Shown here: piece after piece, positions 21,801 to 31,242 of the stretch
Position numbering within the stretch: the first letter of the stretch is position 1
Layout: each line of letters begins with the position of its first letter
Origin: Porphyridium purpureum
Taxonomy: Eukaryota; Rhodophyta; Bangiophyceae; Porphyridiales; Porphyridiaceae
Assembly: GCA_008690995.1 (NCBI GenBank)
Contig: VRMN01000017.1
Coordinates: 1-64,000 of the forward strand
DNA: 64,000 nucleotides
Direction of reading: 5' to 3'
Program-made: the position numbers and the translations under genes
The notes under the pieces: model-generated
Seen by the model: only the letters and a program-made list of their open reading frames with translations
What the model was told of the DNA's origin: nothing
Databases searched by the model: none

Positions 21801-23283
21801 GCCGGCCTTTGACAGATTGGTGATAGATAGCCACGTACTGACCGCCGGTGCGCGGCTCTGTGCCACTGCGAGCCCGCAAGACTTCTTCGAGACCGACTCT
21901 CTCGCCGAGCACGCGCAGTGGATTGCGCACCAGCACAAAGTTCTCGCGCTGGTTCCTAGTTGTTTGACGCTGCACCAGCTTACAGTCGCATGTATCCACG
22001 CGTCAGACTTTTCGCAAGCGCTGTCGTACATGCGCGCTGTGCTCGATGGCGGACATGCTCTGCAGGAAAGGCAAGTGCAGGCGTTCATCAGGGAAACCGC
22101 AAATCGCGGTGCGCAACAGTATTTGCTGCCGCTAGGTAAGGTGCTGGCCCGCCGACATGGTGCGCGAGACCTCGCGGAAAACAAGCAGACGCAACTCGCC
22201 ACGGACGAGCGGCAGCGGCTTCGGCTCCTGCGCAGATTTTTGGAAGCGCTTTATGACGCCGTATGCGAAAGGCAGCTGCACGCGCACGACGCGTATGTGG
22301 CAGCCCGGCATGTGTTCGAGTCGTGGATTTGGGGAAGCATGTGGGATGGCACCCTTTTGGGCGCCCACACGCTCGCGCCTGAGCCTCTCGCTACGCGCAT
22401 TGATAGCGAAGCGCGCATGCTGGACAGCGTGTTGGCCAGTTACATGGTCTTCCTGGCAGCGTCTGCCGAGGATGTGCCGTTCGCTTTGCGCGTAGCAGAT
22501 GCGTGCCACGCGCGAGAGCCGGATCTAAAGGCCAATATGCTCAAGGCCTTTGCCTATGCTGCGCTCATCGAACAGTGTTTGCGTGAACGGCGCGTCGCCG
22601 CAGTGCTGGGACTAGCATTCGGCGGTGAGCTCGATGTGGACAGGGGGAACAACAAAGAATCGCAAGTTACACTGCGCCATGGCTCTCAGCAACAGCGCAT
22701 CGACGCGTATGTGTCAGCATGCGTTGCAGCGAGTGTCATTTTGACATGCGGTCGTCTTGGGCGCATGGACTTGTGCGGTACAGTGTACGCGCAGCTGGCT
22801 CCGGTGTCACGCACCGTGAGTGCAGCAACGTCATACATGCTGCAGCTCGCTCTGACCAGGCCGTCCCGTACACGCGCCGCCATTCGAGTGTTTCGGAAGC
22901 TGCATGAGCGGCACGCGTGGTCGCTGGGCGAGGTGACTTATTCTGCGCTCGGCTCGGTTCTCCTGCGCGGCGCTCGCATGCGCGAGATCGACGCGCATGA
23001 GGCTGCTGAGCTTCTCCAATACATTGAGCATTTTATTGATGGAGAACGCGCCGAGTGGGCAAACAAGGGCCAGGATCCATTTAAATTGCGTGCAGAGCTG
23101 GAAGACGCACTGAGTCGCTCGAGCCCCGGTCCGCACCGAGCCGACCTTGAACGCGAGTGGGCTCGCGTGCGCCGAAAGTCAGATACTTTGAACCGCCTGC
23201 GGGCCAAAGTAGGGCGATTGCGCTCCCTGATTCGGCGCGGTGTGCGCAGGAAAGAGCGCGCGACCAGAAATCGTGAAACGTGA
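18889..23283 (+). CDS. PPR-like helical-repeat protein C (double module)
   Basis: A 1,464-residue protein, the largest of the trio, holding two full copies of the module found once in A and B. Module 1 includes RQRLAFVLRVIQRAREQLG, YRGLIGHFSNCARPSLAVD, ARWIGTKYRELGVPP and LGAARAHLQWSARLGYEL. Module 2 includes CARFRFLFGLRLLQAARLQG, SFTLTHMLPLARSCNKV, YYGLISHYALCVRPELCL and QWIAHQHKVL. It ends with the C-terminal domain shared with A (AAIRVFRKLHERHAWSLGE, AAELLQYIEHFI) and a very basic tail. The N-terminus is Arg-rich with a hydrophobic stretch, compatible with organelle import. A fusion of two tandem genes or an internal duplication would explain the layout. The start is the first in-frame ATG. 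Confidence 0.75.
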   Translation: MSGALWLSARLLFRVRARRRLCARGAWGWIDVCIDYRVNVYGQCPQCQYMVTRRPAAATSSLTSLSSVRFDPSALRWHTRVCATTLWPFREPLSDCALASGDRRSFEASLASAAAIFADDVAMPSLSSPRSCLQQSLSFMPAGTSLMSPASYILASGTMERPLLVRCFSSHGTSRSVSSEDRNPSLRSLPAGASYRGSNRRQRHRENCATGALNRQLKAMLANVATTPIRLEHLHLVLNQDYSRGANVGMNGAENTAALSADADVGASAGVKATGALETHSFANMRTRLNHDSVLLLLQIARTLDKEDVTPRQRLAFVLRVIQRAREQLGRPNRHALRKNESTLITHVLAIARPCGENAARAVQAVQKVMAQHARLRSLRLSPLAYRGLIGHFSNCARPSLAVDAFYGALRAYGPDAGGALTFVSLIDALLRNELDDAAAIVWEMVRSPPFSECVLMDAALLDAGAHVLLCETSRKHAMAQTETERTKSSRARSKRIVEMQLFERQMNEQARWIGTKYRELGVPPRRHALAALTRACIDAGKLGAARAHLQWSARLGYELREVDLQAYMSACAVFNEPQQLLYLGLGSALRNERVPLLRDYTAELFAVVCNGQLDVRDAAACLHFLLSPPLLGIHRGVTDPLTRQYALYIGARASNAQLIRRLTADMHYVAIVRDMYESLHEKAVSSDDEGSDDAGENRLVVSAHSFYGAKVISSLLALRLPPPRGFVHLPRQGTWTAVQASEGLGAQKHMPRESSPLLNEQLEFVLHEHETHPDAELLAAIAQSMLKTVRDEEGRRVGGRHEAQFMLDEWSVHAALRMARLMPDTPRDCARFRFLFGLRLLQAARLQGVEFNSFTLTHMLPLARSCNKVNVTEAIKHLIQRQAEQGQRLSPHAIAVDRLLSPIAYYGLISHYALCVRPELCLAAFYELLRVHGAGAAGADAFAGVMHGLLNSRNVRGAVRAWCAMRERSTPAFDRLVIDSHVLTAGARLCATASPQDFFETDSLAEHAQWIAHQHKVLALVPSCLTLHQLTVACIHASDFSQALSYMRAVLDGGHALQERQVQAFIRETANRGAQQYLLPLGKVLARRHGARDLAENKQTQLATDERQRLRLLRRFLEALYDAVCERQLHAHDAYVAARHVFESWIWGSMWDGTLLGAHTLAPEPLATRIDSEARMLDSVLASYMVFLAASAEDVPFALRVADACHAREPDLKANMLKAFAYAALIEQCLRERRVAAVLGLAFGGELDVDRGNNKESQVTLRHGSQQQRIDAYVSACVAASVILTCGRLGRMDLCGTVYAQLAPVSRTVSAATSYMLQLALTRPSRTRAAIRVFRKLHERHAWSLGEVTYSALGSVLLRGARMREIDAHEAAELLQYIEHFIDGERAEWANKGQDPFKLRAELEDALSRSSPGPHRADLEREWARVRRKSDTLNRLRAKVGRLRSLIRRGVRRKERATRNRET

Positions 23284-23870
23284 GAGCATGTGCCGGACTA
23301 GGTTCCATGCGGATGACTGAGCACTTTGTGGACACTTCAGAGAGCCAGAGACGGCTTGAGTAATTGGCTCTAGCCAGTATTTATAGTTTCACCAACATTT
23401 CGTTTTTCGGCATGGCCTTGCAAGGGGCACAGCACATACCATCCTGTGGGCATCCAGGACCACATCGAGCTGCTGGGCCATTCACATAGCACGCACACTG
23501 CAAGCACCAGCCTCTCCCGATCCCAAACGCGAGTCGAGCGGTGTGCCGACCCGACGTCAGCGAAATTTCGTCGAGGCGAAGGTCACTTGCTCAACACCCA
23601 CCCATCCACGTCATGCAATGCTTTCCGCTGGTGCGGCGTTGGCCATATTGGGCAGCCGGCCGTTCCATTGTTCACGCAGGCATGTCAAGATGCCAAGCTT
23701 GCGCGTGAGGAAGAACGATGGGTCATTCGAGAAGAATCGACGCGGGGTTTTCAGAGTGGAAAGGAGAATGAGCAGGAAATTCGATGATTGGACGGAAGCG
23801 AGCATCGGCTTCAGAGAAAAGCTTAGTGGCAGCCATTCCAGAGATATGATTTTCGCACGAGCCCAAGCCA
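23284..23870. other. intergenic stretch, nothing recognised
   Basis: Short overlapping frames on both strands, none protein-like. Confidence 0.4.
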
Positions 23871-24599
23871 AACGCGGGTGGGGCTGCTTCACTTTGCCTC
23901 GACGGTAGAACCATCTTATTTAAAACGATACCTTGACGTAAACTTTGGAGGTCTGCAGGTTGGTACCTCGGACAGCTTAGCCGTCACCACAACGGGCGTG
24001 TCTTGCACCACTTTCGATCGGATGCTTTACACGAAGTTCGACCACAGCATTGTGTCTACTGTTGAGCCTGAAGCCTTCCTTACTTTCGATAAAATAAAAA
24101 AACTCTTGCATGAGACGCTATTCGCGTCCAAGGTCACAAGTCACGTTTCTGCGATATCTGGGTCTCCCATGATCGCGTCGTAAAACTCTGTCGCTTTGTT
24201 CAAGAGGACCTCCCACAACTCGATTTCTCTTTGGTTGATGAAATTCATCCAACGTTCTCAGAAGCTTCTGAATCAGTTTCTGGTTGAAGTATTCCACGTT
24301 GTTCTTACCGGGCTCAGCGAAATTGAGCTCAGCCACATCCTCCACTGATCGCTTCAAATGATGCCAGCTCTGTCTGGTCCAAGAGGCGTGTCCCGATCAT
24401 CTGTATTTCCGGTCGCCACAATTCGTGCAAGCAGAGCTAGAGTCTTCTGCTGAAGTCGTACCCGCCGTCCTTGTGGGTGATCAATCGACCTTTGTGACGA
24501 ATCATACCAGATATGCCTGGTTGTTGCCCTTTAATTCTTTCACTCAGTCTGAGAGCTTCACAAAGATCCTCATCTATCTCACACAAGCTTGCCACCGGC
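23870..24599 (+). mobile_element. possible Ty1/copia-like retroelement fossil (broken)
   Basis: The clearest piece, near 24,470-24,580, reads STFVTNHTRYAWLLPF. It resembles the start of the copia integrase core, usually of the form FVDDxTRYTWVYxL. Upstream frames on the same strand (23,878-24,183) may be further remains. No terminal repeats were found. The element is short, old and heavily broken. Identification rests on one motif. Confidence 0.3.
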
Positions 24600-27500
24600 T
24601 CATGACAACATGACGCGCGGTTGCGACGGGCCACCCAAAAGCATTGCATCATCGCTCGCGTTTTCGTCACGGTGATCCGCGTCACGTGTTTTAAAGCGTG
24701 CGCAGCAATGCTCAAAGAAAGCGCGGTCACGCCGCGAGCATGAGGGTCTCGCGGTCAGCATAGCGTGTTCCACTGCACGTGCCAATGCTTCGTCAAAGTG
24801 TTTGCTCTGCTCTGCTTGCTCGTCGCGCTCAACCACACCTCGAGCGAGGTGCAGCTGCGCGGAAGCAACCACAGCATGCAAGTCTGCCCCAGAGAAGCCG
24901 GGTGTGCGCTGAGCGAGGTCCAAGCAGTCTATCTGAAATGTCACGTGACTTGTCGGGCCGGAAGCGGTTGCGTCCGCGTGGACCACTGCCTGTGCTTGGT
25001 CGCCATTTGAGGCACTCTGCACACCCGCATCACCACCATGCCACGCCAAGAGTGGCTCAAACGCGCGCTTCAAAATATCGACGCGTTCCTGCTCGTCAGG
25101 AAAGTCGCAGTGCAGCCATTTATCGAGCCGACCGGGTCGGAGCAGCGCAGGATCAATAAGATCGGGTCGACTCGTTGCGGCAAGCACAAATACGCCCGCG
25201 TGCAATTGCTCGACGCCGTCCATGCACGTGAGCAGGGCATTGACTACACGATCAGCCACGCCGGTGGTGTCGCCACCGCGAACTGGCGCGAGCGCTTCAA
25301 ATTCGTCAAAGAAGATCATGCAAGGCGCCGCGGCCGATGCACGTGAAAAAACGTCGCGCACAGCCGCCTCGCTTGCACCGATGTACTTACTCAGAAGCTC
25401 AGGGCCCTTGACACTGATGGCGCGCAGCGCACAGCGAGGCCCCGCGGCGCGAGCCAGCAAGGTCTTGCCGCAGCCCGGTGGTCCGAATAGCAGCACACCG
25501 CTCGGTGCCTTGAGAGGCGCGTGGGCGAAAAGTCGGGCGTATTTGGACGGCAGCAGCAAAACGTCAAGCAGCTCACGCTTCGCGGCGTGCAATCCACCGA
25601 TGCGATTCCACGCCAGCGCCGGCTCGCCTGCGTCGGAGGCTTGGGCTCCCATGGATTCTGCCTGAAGCTGCACTGTACGCGCCTCGAGCATTGCGTGCGG
25701 CTTGAAGGTGGCCTGTATCCGTTGCATTGCCAGCAGCTTGTCCCATTCTGCTTCCGTGCCCATTTTCAAAGCACCCTGACCGTCTGGCAAGTTGCGCTCT
25801 TCGCGCCCACGTGAGCACTTGTACAGCTGCAATTCTACTTTGGCAACCTCCACGAATCGAATCATATCCTGCATCGAGTACCCATCCATACCTTCTGCCA
25901 GACGCTGCATATTCAAAGGTCCGTGCTCCGGCGCAGCCGCGGCACGTTCTCGAATAGACACGGCGTGATTTGGCGGCGACAGGTTCAGAGCACGGGACAA
26001 GAAATCTGCGCGGCGTTCCGTGTCTGGCAGCTGAAGCATGTGAGTTTGTGCAAACAAGCCTGGGTACTGCATGATCTCATGCAAAGCATCAGGAGCGGTA
26101 CTGGTTGCCAGGATGCCCACTTGCATACCTGGATCACAAAACACATGAAGGCATTCATCCATAAGAACACTTGCTATCGCCGCGGTGCCGGCGTCCACGT
26201 GCTGATCCTGGTAGTGGTCGTCACTTGACACAGCCGGGAGCAACAGATGCAAGTCATCCAAGATCAATAGAGCCGGAAAGCTGCGCCGCGCGCGGGCAAA
26301 CACGGCGCGGAGTCGTTGCACACTTGCCGAGCGGGGTTCACCCACATGAGCCGCACATCGCAACCACATCACGCGCACAAGCGCGCGCACTTGTAGAGCG
26401 CGCCCTACAGCAGCACACACAAAGCTCTTACCAGTACCAGGCTTTCCGCACAGAAGCATTGCGCTCACCCGCATCAGCGACCTTGACTTGAAGCATTGGC
26501 TTGCGCCTTTCAAGTCCAGTACGCGCTCGAAAAAGGAGTGCAGCTGTTCAAATGCGTCGCGCGCCTGCGCGCCATCCAACTGCAGGTCGCGCGCAGCACT
26601 TGCAAAACCTGATTTACTACCCTCGCGCATACCATGCCGCTGCAGCAAATCACTTGCGTGTGGACGTGCGTACAGCTCAGGCCAAGTGCAAAATCCCCCA
26701 CAGGTCAGTGTCAACGCCGTGACCTCGGATGACGGATTTTCCCACTTGAACAACTGTCGTGACGACTCACCTGGTGGTGCTTGGTGCACGCGCGCGGGGT
26801 CCGGCTGCACGATGCCCGCAAAGGGTGGCGGCGTGTCATCAAGCACGACCAGTACAAAGACACTGTCCATTCCCTGCGCGCTCGATGCGTCTGCGGCCTC
26901 AGCGACACTGCCCACCTGGACGACAAACGAACCTGCTGTAATCGCTGCAAAGGGAGTGGCTTGCTCTGAGGTGTGCAGCACTGATTGCAAGGCGATGCGC
27001 AGCTCGGCCACGGACGGCGTCGCGGCGCGCGCTCTGAGCGCCTCTTGTGTGCCATCCTCACGTAAGCAGACATAAAACGTAGCACGCGATGCCACGCGAG
27101 CACCACCCACATTGATTGGTGCGACGCGCTCGAGCTCGACATGATCAAGCGCGCATGCATGTATCGTGCGGGCAAGCTCTGCGCGCACAGCAACGTGATT
27201 GGTGTGTACAGGCTCATATCCGCTTCGGCTCAGTGTCACAGCTGCACTCGCATTAACGTCTGCGCAGTCTGCGCAGTCTGTGCGGTCCGGGACGTCGACC
27301 GCAACGCAAACCATCACAAGCGGCAGCGCGCGCTTCCCGAGGCTAACACTGGCAGGGCAGTGCAGTGCAAACCACTCACCTGATGCGCCGGGCTCGATGC
27401 GTAGCGCACGAGCAGTGTTCGCACATACTCGTACGGAGTTCCACGCTGCGTGTCGTCCAGAACCCCGACAGGCGACCTGAGCGCAATCATCCCCGTCATG

Positions 27501-28145
27501 CCACGGCTGAACGCGCAGACGCGCGCAAAGAAATGGCGCGTCTACATGTGCTCCATGCTGCTCCCTGAGGTTCTCTTCTTGCTCATTGTCCTGAGGCGGC
27601 GGAATCACTTCAAAGCTGGTGCTTGTATCAAGCTGCACGGGGACCGTACGCGAGGAGCTTGCAAGCGCGTCAGCCTGCACGTGCACGACAAGCAGCGCGA
27701 CACTGCTGCCTCCGGGCATGCGGAGCGGGACAAGCATGCCGCTCGCTACAACGCGGATTTGCGCTAAAATGCAGTCCTCGAGCACGCCGGCGTTCAAAAA
27801 CACGACCTGCCAGTCGCGCGTGCCGCGTTCTGGCTGCACCTGCACGCGCTTCGCGCGCGGCAGTTCTGGAATGGCCTCCACGTGATACATGGAGGCGTGC
27901 TGCACGCCCAGCCGGGACCCAAATGTCGCACTCATACTAAAATGATTAGCAATGCCGGACGATGCGCCTTCCCAGCTCGCGTACATGGTATTCACGGCTG
28001 CATCTGCGATCTGCTCGACTGGCCGGATCCGCAGAAACAGCCGGGTGGTAGGCGACAGACTGTGGCACACGCCCGGAGGAAGCCTCACAAAACAGTCGGC
28101 ATTGGATGCGGCTGCAGCAAAGTCCAAGTGCGCCTGAAGCTCCAT
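24600..28145 (-). CDS. PEX1: peroxisome biogenesis factor 1 (PEX1), double AAA+ ATPase
   Basis: A 1,181-residue protein. Its N-terminal domain (to about 190) has PEX1 features: CFVRLPPG, MYASWEGASSG, VQVQPERGTRDWQVV and a DCILAQIRVV segment. Two AAA+ modules follow. D1 has Walker A GKPGTGKSF near 570 and a weak Walker B (LLILDDLHLLL). D2 has GPPGCGKTLLARA near 885, Walker B IFFDEFEALAPVRGGDTTG, and the strongly conserved ATSRPDLIDPALLRPGRLDK. PEX1 with PEX6 pulls ubiquitinated PEX5 from the peroxisome membrane so the receptor can be reused. Length fits the family (plant about 1,130, human 1,283). The opposite-strand frames over this gene are shadows. Confidence 0.93.
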   Translation of the reverse strand: MELQAHLDFAAAASNADCFVRLPPGVCHSLSPTTRLFLRIRPVEQIADAAVNTMYASWEGASSGIANHFSMSATFGSRLGVQHASMYHVEAIPELPRAKRVQVQPERGTRDWQVVFLNAGVLEDCILAQIRVVASGMLVPLRMPGGSSVALLVVHVQADALASSSRTVPVQLDTSTSFEVIPPPQDNEQEENLREQHGAHVDAPFLCARLRVQPWHDGDDCAQVACRGSGRHAAWNSVRVCANTARALRIEPGASGEWFALHCPASVSLGKRALPLVMVCVAVDVPDRTDCADCADVNASAAVTLSRSGYEPVHTNHVAVRAELARTIHACALDHVELERVAPINVGGARVASRATFYVCLREDGTQEALRARAATPSVAELRIALQSVLHTSEQATPFAAITAGSFVVQVGSVAEAADASSAQGMDSVFVLVVLDDTPPPFAGIVQPDPARVHQAPPGESSRQLFKWENPSSEVTALTLTCGGFCTWPELYARPHASDLLQRHGMREGSKSGFASAARDLQLDGAQARDAFEQLHSFFERVLDLKGASQCFKSRSLMRVSAMLLCGKPGTGKSFVCAAVGRALQVRALVRVMWLRCAAHVGEPRSASVQRLRAVFARARRSFPALLILDDLHLLLPAVSSDDHYQDQHVDAGTAAIASVLMDECLHVFCDPGMQVGILATSTAPDALHEIMQYPGLFAQTHMLQLPDTERRADFLSRALNLSPPNHAVSIRERAAAAPEHGPLNMQRLAEGMDGYSMQDMIRFVEVAKVELQLYKCSRGREERNLPDGQGALKMGTEAEWDKLLAMQRIQATFKPHAMLEARTVQLQAESMGAQASDAGEPALAWNRIGGLHAAKRELLDVLLLPSKYARLFAHAPLKAPSGVLLFGPPGCGKTLLARAAGPRCALRAISVKGPELLSKYIGASEAAVRDVFSRASAAAPCMIFFDEFEALAPVRGGDTTGVADRVVNALLTCMDGVEQLHAGVFVLAATSRPDLIDPALLRPGRLDKWLHCDFPDEQERVDILKRAFEPLLAWHGGDAGVQSASNGDQAQAVVHADATASGPTSHVTFQIDCLDLAQRTPGFSGADLHAVVASAQLHLARGVVERDEQAEQSKHFDEALARAVEHAMLTARPSCSRRDRAFFEHCCARFKTRDADHRDENASDDAMLLGGPSQPRVMLS

Positions 28146-29223
28146 ACTGCTGTATCAGCCTTGCGACACCTAGCAGAGGTTCCATCCGTCACGAGAAGAT
28201 CCCGGGAAAGCGCAGAAGAGCGGAAGCGCGATATGATCGAACGCGCGAGTCATGATCACCACGAGAGAGAAAGAGACAGGCGGAGAATACAATCCGTACT
28301 GAGTGTTAGACTTGAGGGGCTCTTTTCAAGCTTTAGCGATTCGCGCAGGTATCCAGTGTGGGTGCCGAGATGGCCGATTTGTGTCTTGCGTGGGCGGCCG
28401 GATCCAACCACTCAAAGGGAAAGAGGAGCGGCGCGTTTGAGCCCAACGCAAGACTGTGAGTGTTTCTCTTTTTCTATCGGCCGAGATGATTTGAATTGTG
28501 CAGGCCACCTCGCGGGGTTTCTGACGTCCCACGAGCTAGACCTGAATCCATGCCCAATCCTCGGCCGTATGGCTAAACTTCAAATGCGGCGTCACATGCG
28601 GCGCGCAAGCGCAGTTCATGCGGGACGTCTCAGCTTACCAATGTGTACCTCTCTCGCACGTGCACGAATCGGGACGAGCGGGTCACGCCGCGTTCCGAGC
28701 GTCCTCGGCCTGGTGAGGCCCACGCGCCGTGCTCACGTTCGGCTGGCGGCCTGTTCAGCGCATACTTTGGATTGAGAGCGCTTGCGTCCACCAAGCCTGA
28801 TGCGAACAGCCCGCTCCTTCACCTTGACGCGACACGCCGGCGCGTCGGCCACGCGAGCGCAGCGGCTCGCGCCTGTACCGCCAAACGCGGGAACCCTAAA
28901 GCGACAAAGCCAAGGACGGCCGACGACGCAGCCGCCGGCCGCACGACGCGATGACGCACGGTGCGCGAGACGCTGCGTCCAAGGCTGTGCGCATGGCAAC
29001 ACCTAGCGCCCGCGCCTCGCCTGAACTGCTTTATTTATATACATCTGTTCGAAACATGAACAATTGTGGAGCCCCTTGTGGGTGTTCGCCGCCGCATTCG
29101 CTCCCACAAAGAGATCTTGCGACGCCCCGGAACTCATGTGTACCGGAGCTCAAGGATACAGTCGAGCCCGAGGCGCTGCTGCCACGGAGGTGACTTGTGT
29201 GCGTGCACCGCGCGCGTCCGCGT
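28146..29223. other. intergenic region between PEX1 and Elongin C
   Basis: About 1.1 kb, holding the PEX1 promoter (minus strand) and the 3' end of the Elongin C transcript. Open frames here are Arg-rich and look like GC-driven noise. Confidence 0.4.
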
Positions 29224-29544
29224 TCACGTCAGCAAGAAATTGGCCACCATGAGCAACTCGAGCGCGGCGTCGCGCGGAATGTTGAAAATTGGCGGCGGGC
29301 TGTCTGAGTCCTTGTACTGATTGCGAAAGTAAAAGTACTGGCAGACTGTCTCGAGCAAGCGCGCCGGGATCTCCGGCAACCGCAGCGTGCGCGACTGCGC
29401 CTCAGCAAAGCCGCCGTCCATCAGCGTGCGAATAAACTCGGACGCGTGCGCGCATTCGGCGTGCAGCAAGAACTCGAAGCCGTCGCCGCTGACCAGCCGC
29501 AAGTAGCCCTCGGGCACCTCCTCAAACTCGCTCGGAACCACCAT
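29224..29544 (-). CDS. ELOC: Elongin C (Skp1-like BTB/POZ fold protein)
   Basis: A 106-residue protein nearly collinear with Elongin C: GYLRLVSGDGFEFLLHAECA, then EFIRTLMDGGFAE, LPEIPARLLETVCQYFYFRNQ, and the ending ALELLMVANFLL. Elongin C pairs with Elongin B and joins BC-box proteins to Cul2/Cul5 ubiquitin ligases; it also serves the Pol II elongation factor Elongin. The frame is open further upstream, but the ATG at 29,544 gives the normal length and the upstream part is low-complexity. It sits opposite the proteasome alpha gene, 470 bp away and divergent. Confidence 0.92.
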   Translation of the reverse strand: MVVPSEFEEVPEGYLRLVSGDGFEFLLHAECAHASEFIRTLMDGGFAEAQSRTLRLPEIPARLLETVCQYFYFRNQYKDSDSPPPIFNIPRDAALELLMVANFLLT

Positions 29545-30012
29545 TGCCGCGCACACACCGCACTTGCCCTCTCGCCACAGCCCCACTCTTCTCTCTCCCT
29601 CCTTTTTCCCCCCACCCTCCAGGCCCACAACCAACCCTGGTTCCCACTGTACTTCAGGTGTCCAGTGGGTGTCCAGTGGGTGTTCAACAGTTGTTCAGTA
29701 GATGTTCAGCAGGGTGTTCAGCTCGTGTTTTTCTCGGTTTTGCGCCAGCGCGGCAGACGGAAGTTGCGGGAAGCGCGTAAGGGGAATGGTAGACGTATAG
29801 AGAGATCTGCTGCGGGTCGGACGACAAGGTGCGTGCGTCAGGGTGGGAAGTGATCAGCCCGCGATCTGCCGACACTTGCATCGGACACCGGCTCTAGCGT
29901 GCGCCAGTCGCTGCGTGGGCGGAGGGAGTGGGTGACGCGCAGCGGTTCGTGGACACATACGCGTTTGGCTTTTGTCGGTTCTCGGCGCCGCCGCAGACGC
30001 AAGTGCATCGTC

Positions 30013-30813
30013 ATGTTTAGGAATCAGTATGACACAGACATCACAACGTACAGTCCGCAGGGGCGTGTGCATCAGATCGAGTACGCCATGGAGGCCGTGA
30101 AGCAGGGCTCTGCCGTCGTGGGGCTGCGCTCTGCGACGCACGTGGTGCTCGCCACGCTCAAGCGCTCGTCTTCCGAGCTGGCAAGTAACCAGCGCAAGCT
30201 GTTCGAGATCGACTCGCACGTGGGCATTGCGATCGCAGGGCTCACAGCCGACGCGCGCGTGCTCACCCGCTTCATGCGCGCCGAGTGTCACAACCACCAG
30301 TACGTGTACGAGACACCCATGCCGCTATCACGGCTTGTGCTGGCTGTTGCGGACAAATCGCAGGTCGCCACGCAGCGCGCATCCAAGCGACCGTTTGGTG
30401 TTGGGCTGCTCGTGGCCGGCTACGACACCACGGGCGCGCATTTGTATCAGACGTGCCCCTCGGGAAATTATTTCGAGTACGAGGCGTTTGCGATCGGAGC
30501 GCGCTCTCAGTCCGCAAAGACGTACCTCGAGAAGCATTTTGAGTCGTTCGCAGCGCTTTCGCTGGAAGAATTGTGCCGCCACGCCATCCTCGCGCTGCAG
30601 GAGACCGTCGCTTCAAGCAAGGACACAGAGCTCACGACCAGAAACACCGCGCTTGCGTTTGTTGGCCGCGATACGCCATGGACCATGGTCGAGGACGACA
30701 GCGTCGAGGAGTATCTGCTGGTGCTCGACGCAGAGGACGAGCTCGAGGAGGGCGACGCGGACGCCGCGCGGCAGCAGACGCAGCAGCCTCCCGCTGCCAT
30801 GGACGAGAGTTAG
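30013..30813 (+). CDS. PSMA1: 20S proteasome alpha-6 subunit (PSMA1 type)
   Basis: A 266-residue protein. It begins MFRNQYDTDITTYSPQGRVH followed by QIEYAMEAVKQGSA, the alpha-subunit signature in the form specific to alpha type 1 (yeast Pre5). Other landmarks are IAGLTADARVLTRFMR, PFGVGLLVAGYD, TCPSGNYFEYEAFAIGARSQSA and KTYLEKHF. The C-terminus is acidic and disordered, as usual in this subunit. Alpha subunits form the outer gating rings and are not catalytic. The ATG at 30,013 was chosen because MFRNQYD is the conserved N-terminus. The 3' end faces the LYR gene on the other strand. Confidence 0.95.
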   Translation: MFRNQYDTDITTYSPQGRVHQIEYAMEAVKQGSAVVGLRSATHVVLATLKRSSSELASNQRKLFEIDSHVGIAIAGLTADARVLTRFMRAECHNHQYVYETPMPLSRLVLAVADKSQVATQRASKRPFGVGLLVAGYDTTGAHLYQTCPSGNYFEYEAFAIGARSQSAKTYLEKHFESFAALSLEELCRHAILALQETVASSKDTELTTRNTALAFVGRDTPWTMVEDDSVEEYLLVLDAEDELEEGDADAARQQTQQPPAAMDES

Positions 30814-30981
30814 ATATTGTTGGATACGCGCCATGCTAGCCGACCTTGTTGAAAAAGAAAGCGTGTGTGAAGAATCCATTTATAAAGTTCTTTTTCAATC
30901 ACCAAGTCTACGGCTCCTTCGAGGGCATTCAAGATGTACGCGACGAGGAGAACGTGAGCACATGCGAGCGTGTGCCACGCG

Positions 30982-31242
30982 CTACAGCGACACTTCGATT
31001 TGCCCGCGCGTCCGTTCCGAGTTTTTCCACACAGCAAGTCGGTGCAGCTCCATAAGACCTTGGCGAATGGCTTCGTCGCGCTCCGCACCCTCCAGGTTAC
31101 GCTTGTCGCGGAACTCGAGCTTCATCATGTGCAGCATTTTGGCGCGGCGCACGCTTGGGTAGCTGCGCAGCGCACGCAGCAAGTGGCGGTACAAGTGCAG
31201 CGGGTTGCGCGACAGACCAGACGGTACTGCGGTGCTCGCCAT
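30982..31242 (-). CDS. LYR-motif (Complex1_LYR) small mitochondrial protein
   Basis: An 86-residue protein. It carries the LYR signature LHLYRHLLRALRSYPSVRRA and, further on, the family's basic and phenylalanine positions (LEFRDKRNLEGAERDEAI). LYR proteins are small mitochondrial matrix factors that bind acyl carrier protein and help assemble respiratory complexes or Fe-S clusters. Which subfamily this is cannot be decided by eye; ISD11 and ETFRF1-type members both share some features. I took the ATG at 31,242; another in-frame ATG lies 13 codons upstream. It is convergent with the proteasome gene. Confidence 0.75.
   Translation of the reverse strand: MASTAVPSGLSRNPLHLYRHLLRALRSYPSVRRAKMLHMMKLEFRDKRNLEGAERDEAIRQGLMELHRLAVWKNSERTRGQIEVSL

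Noticed and set aside
27882-28775. 297-codon plus-strand frame starting within PEX1
   Set aside because: Over half overlaps PEX1 antisense; Arg/His/Cys-rich composition without motifs.
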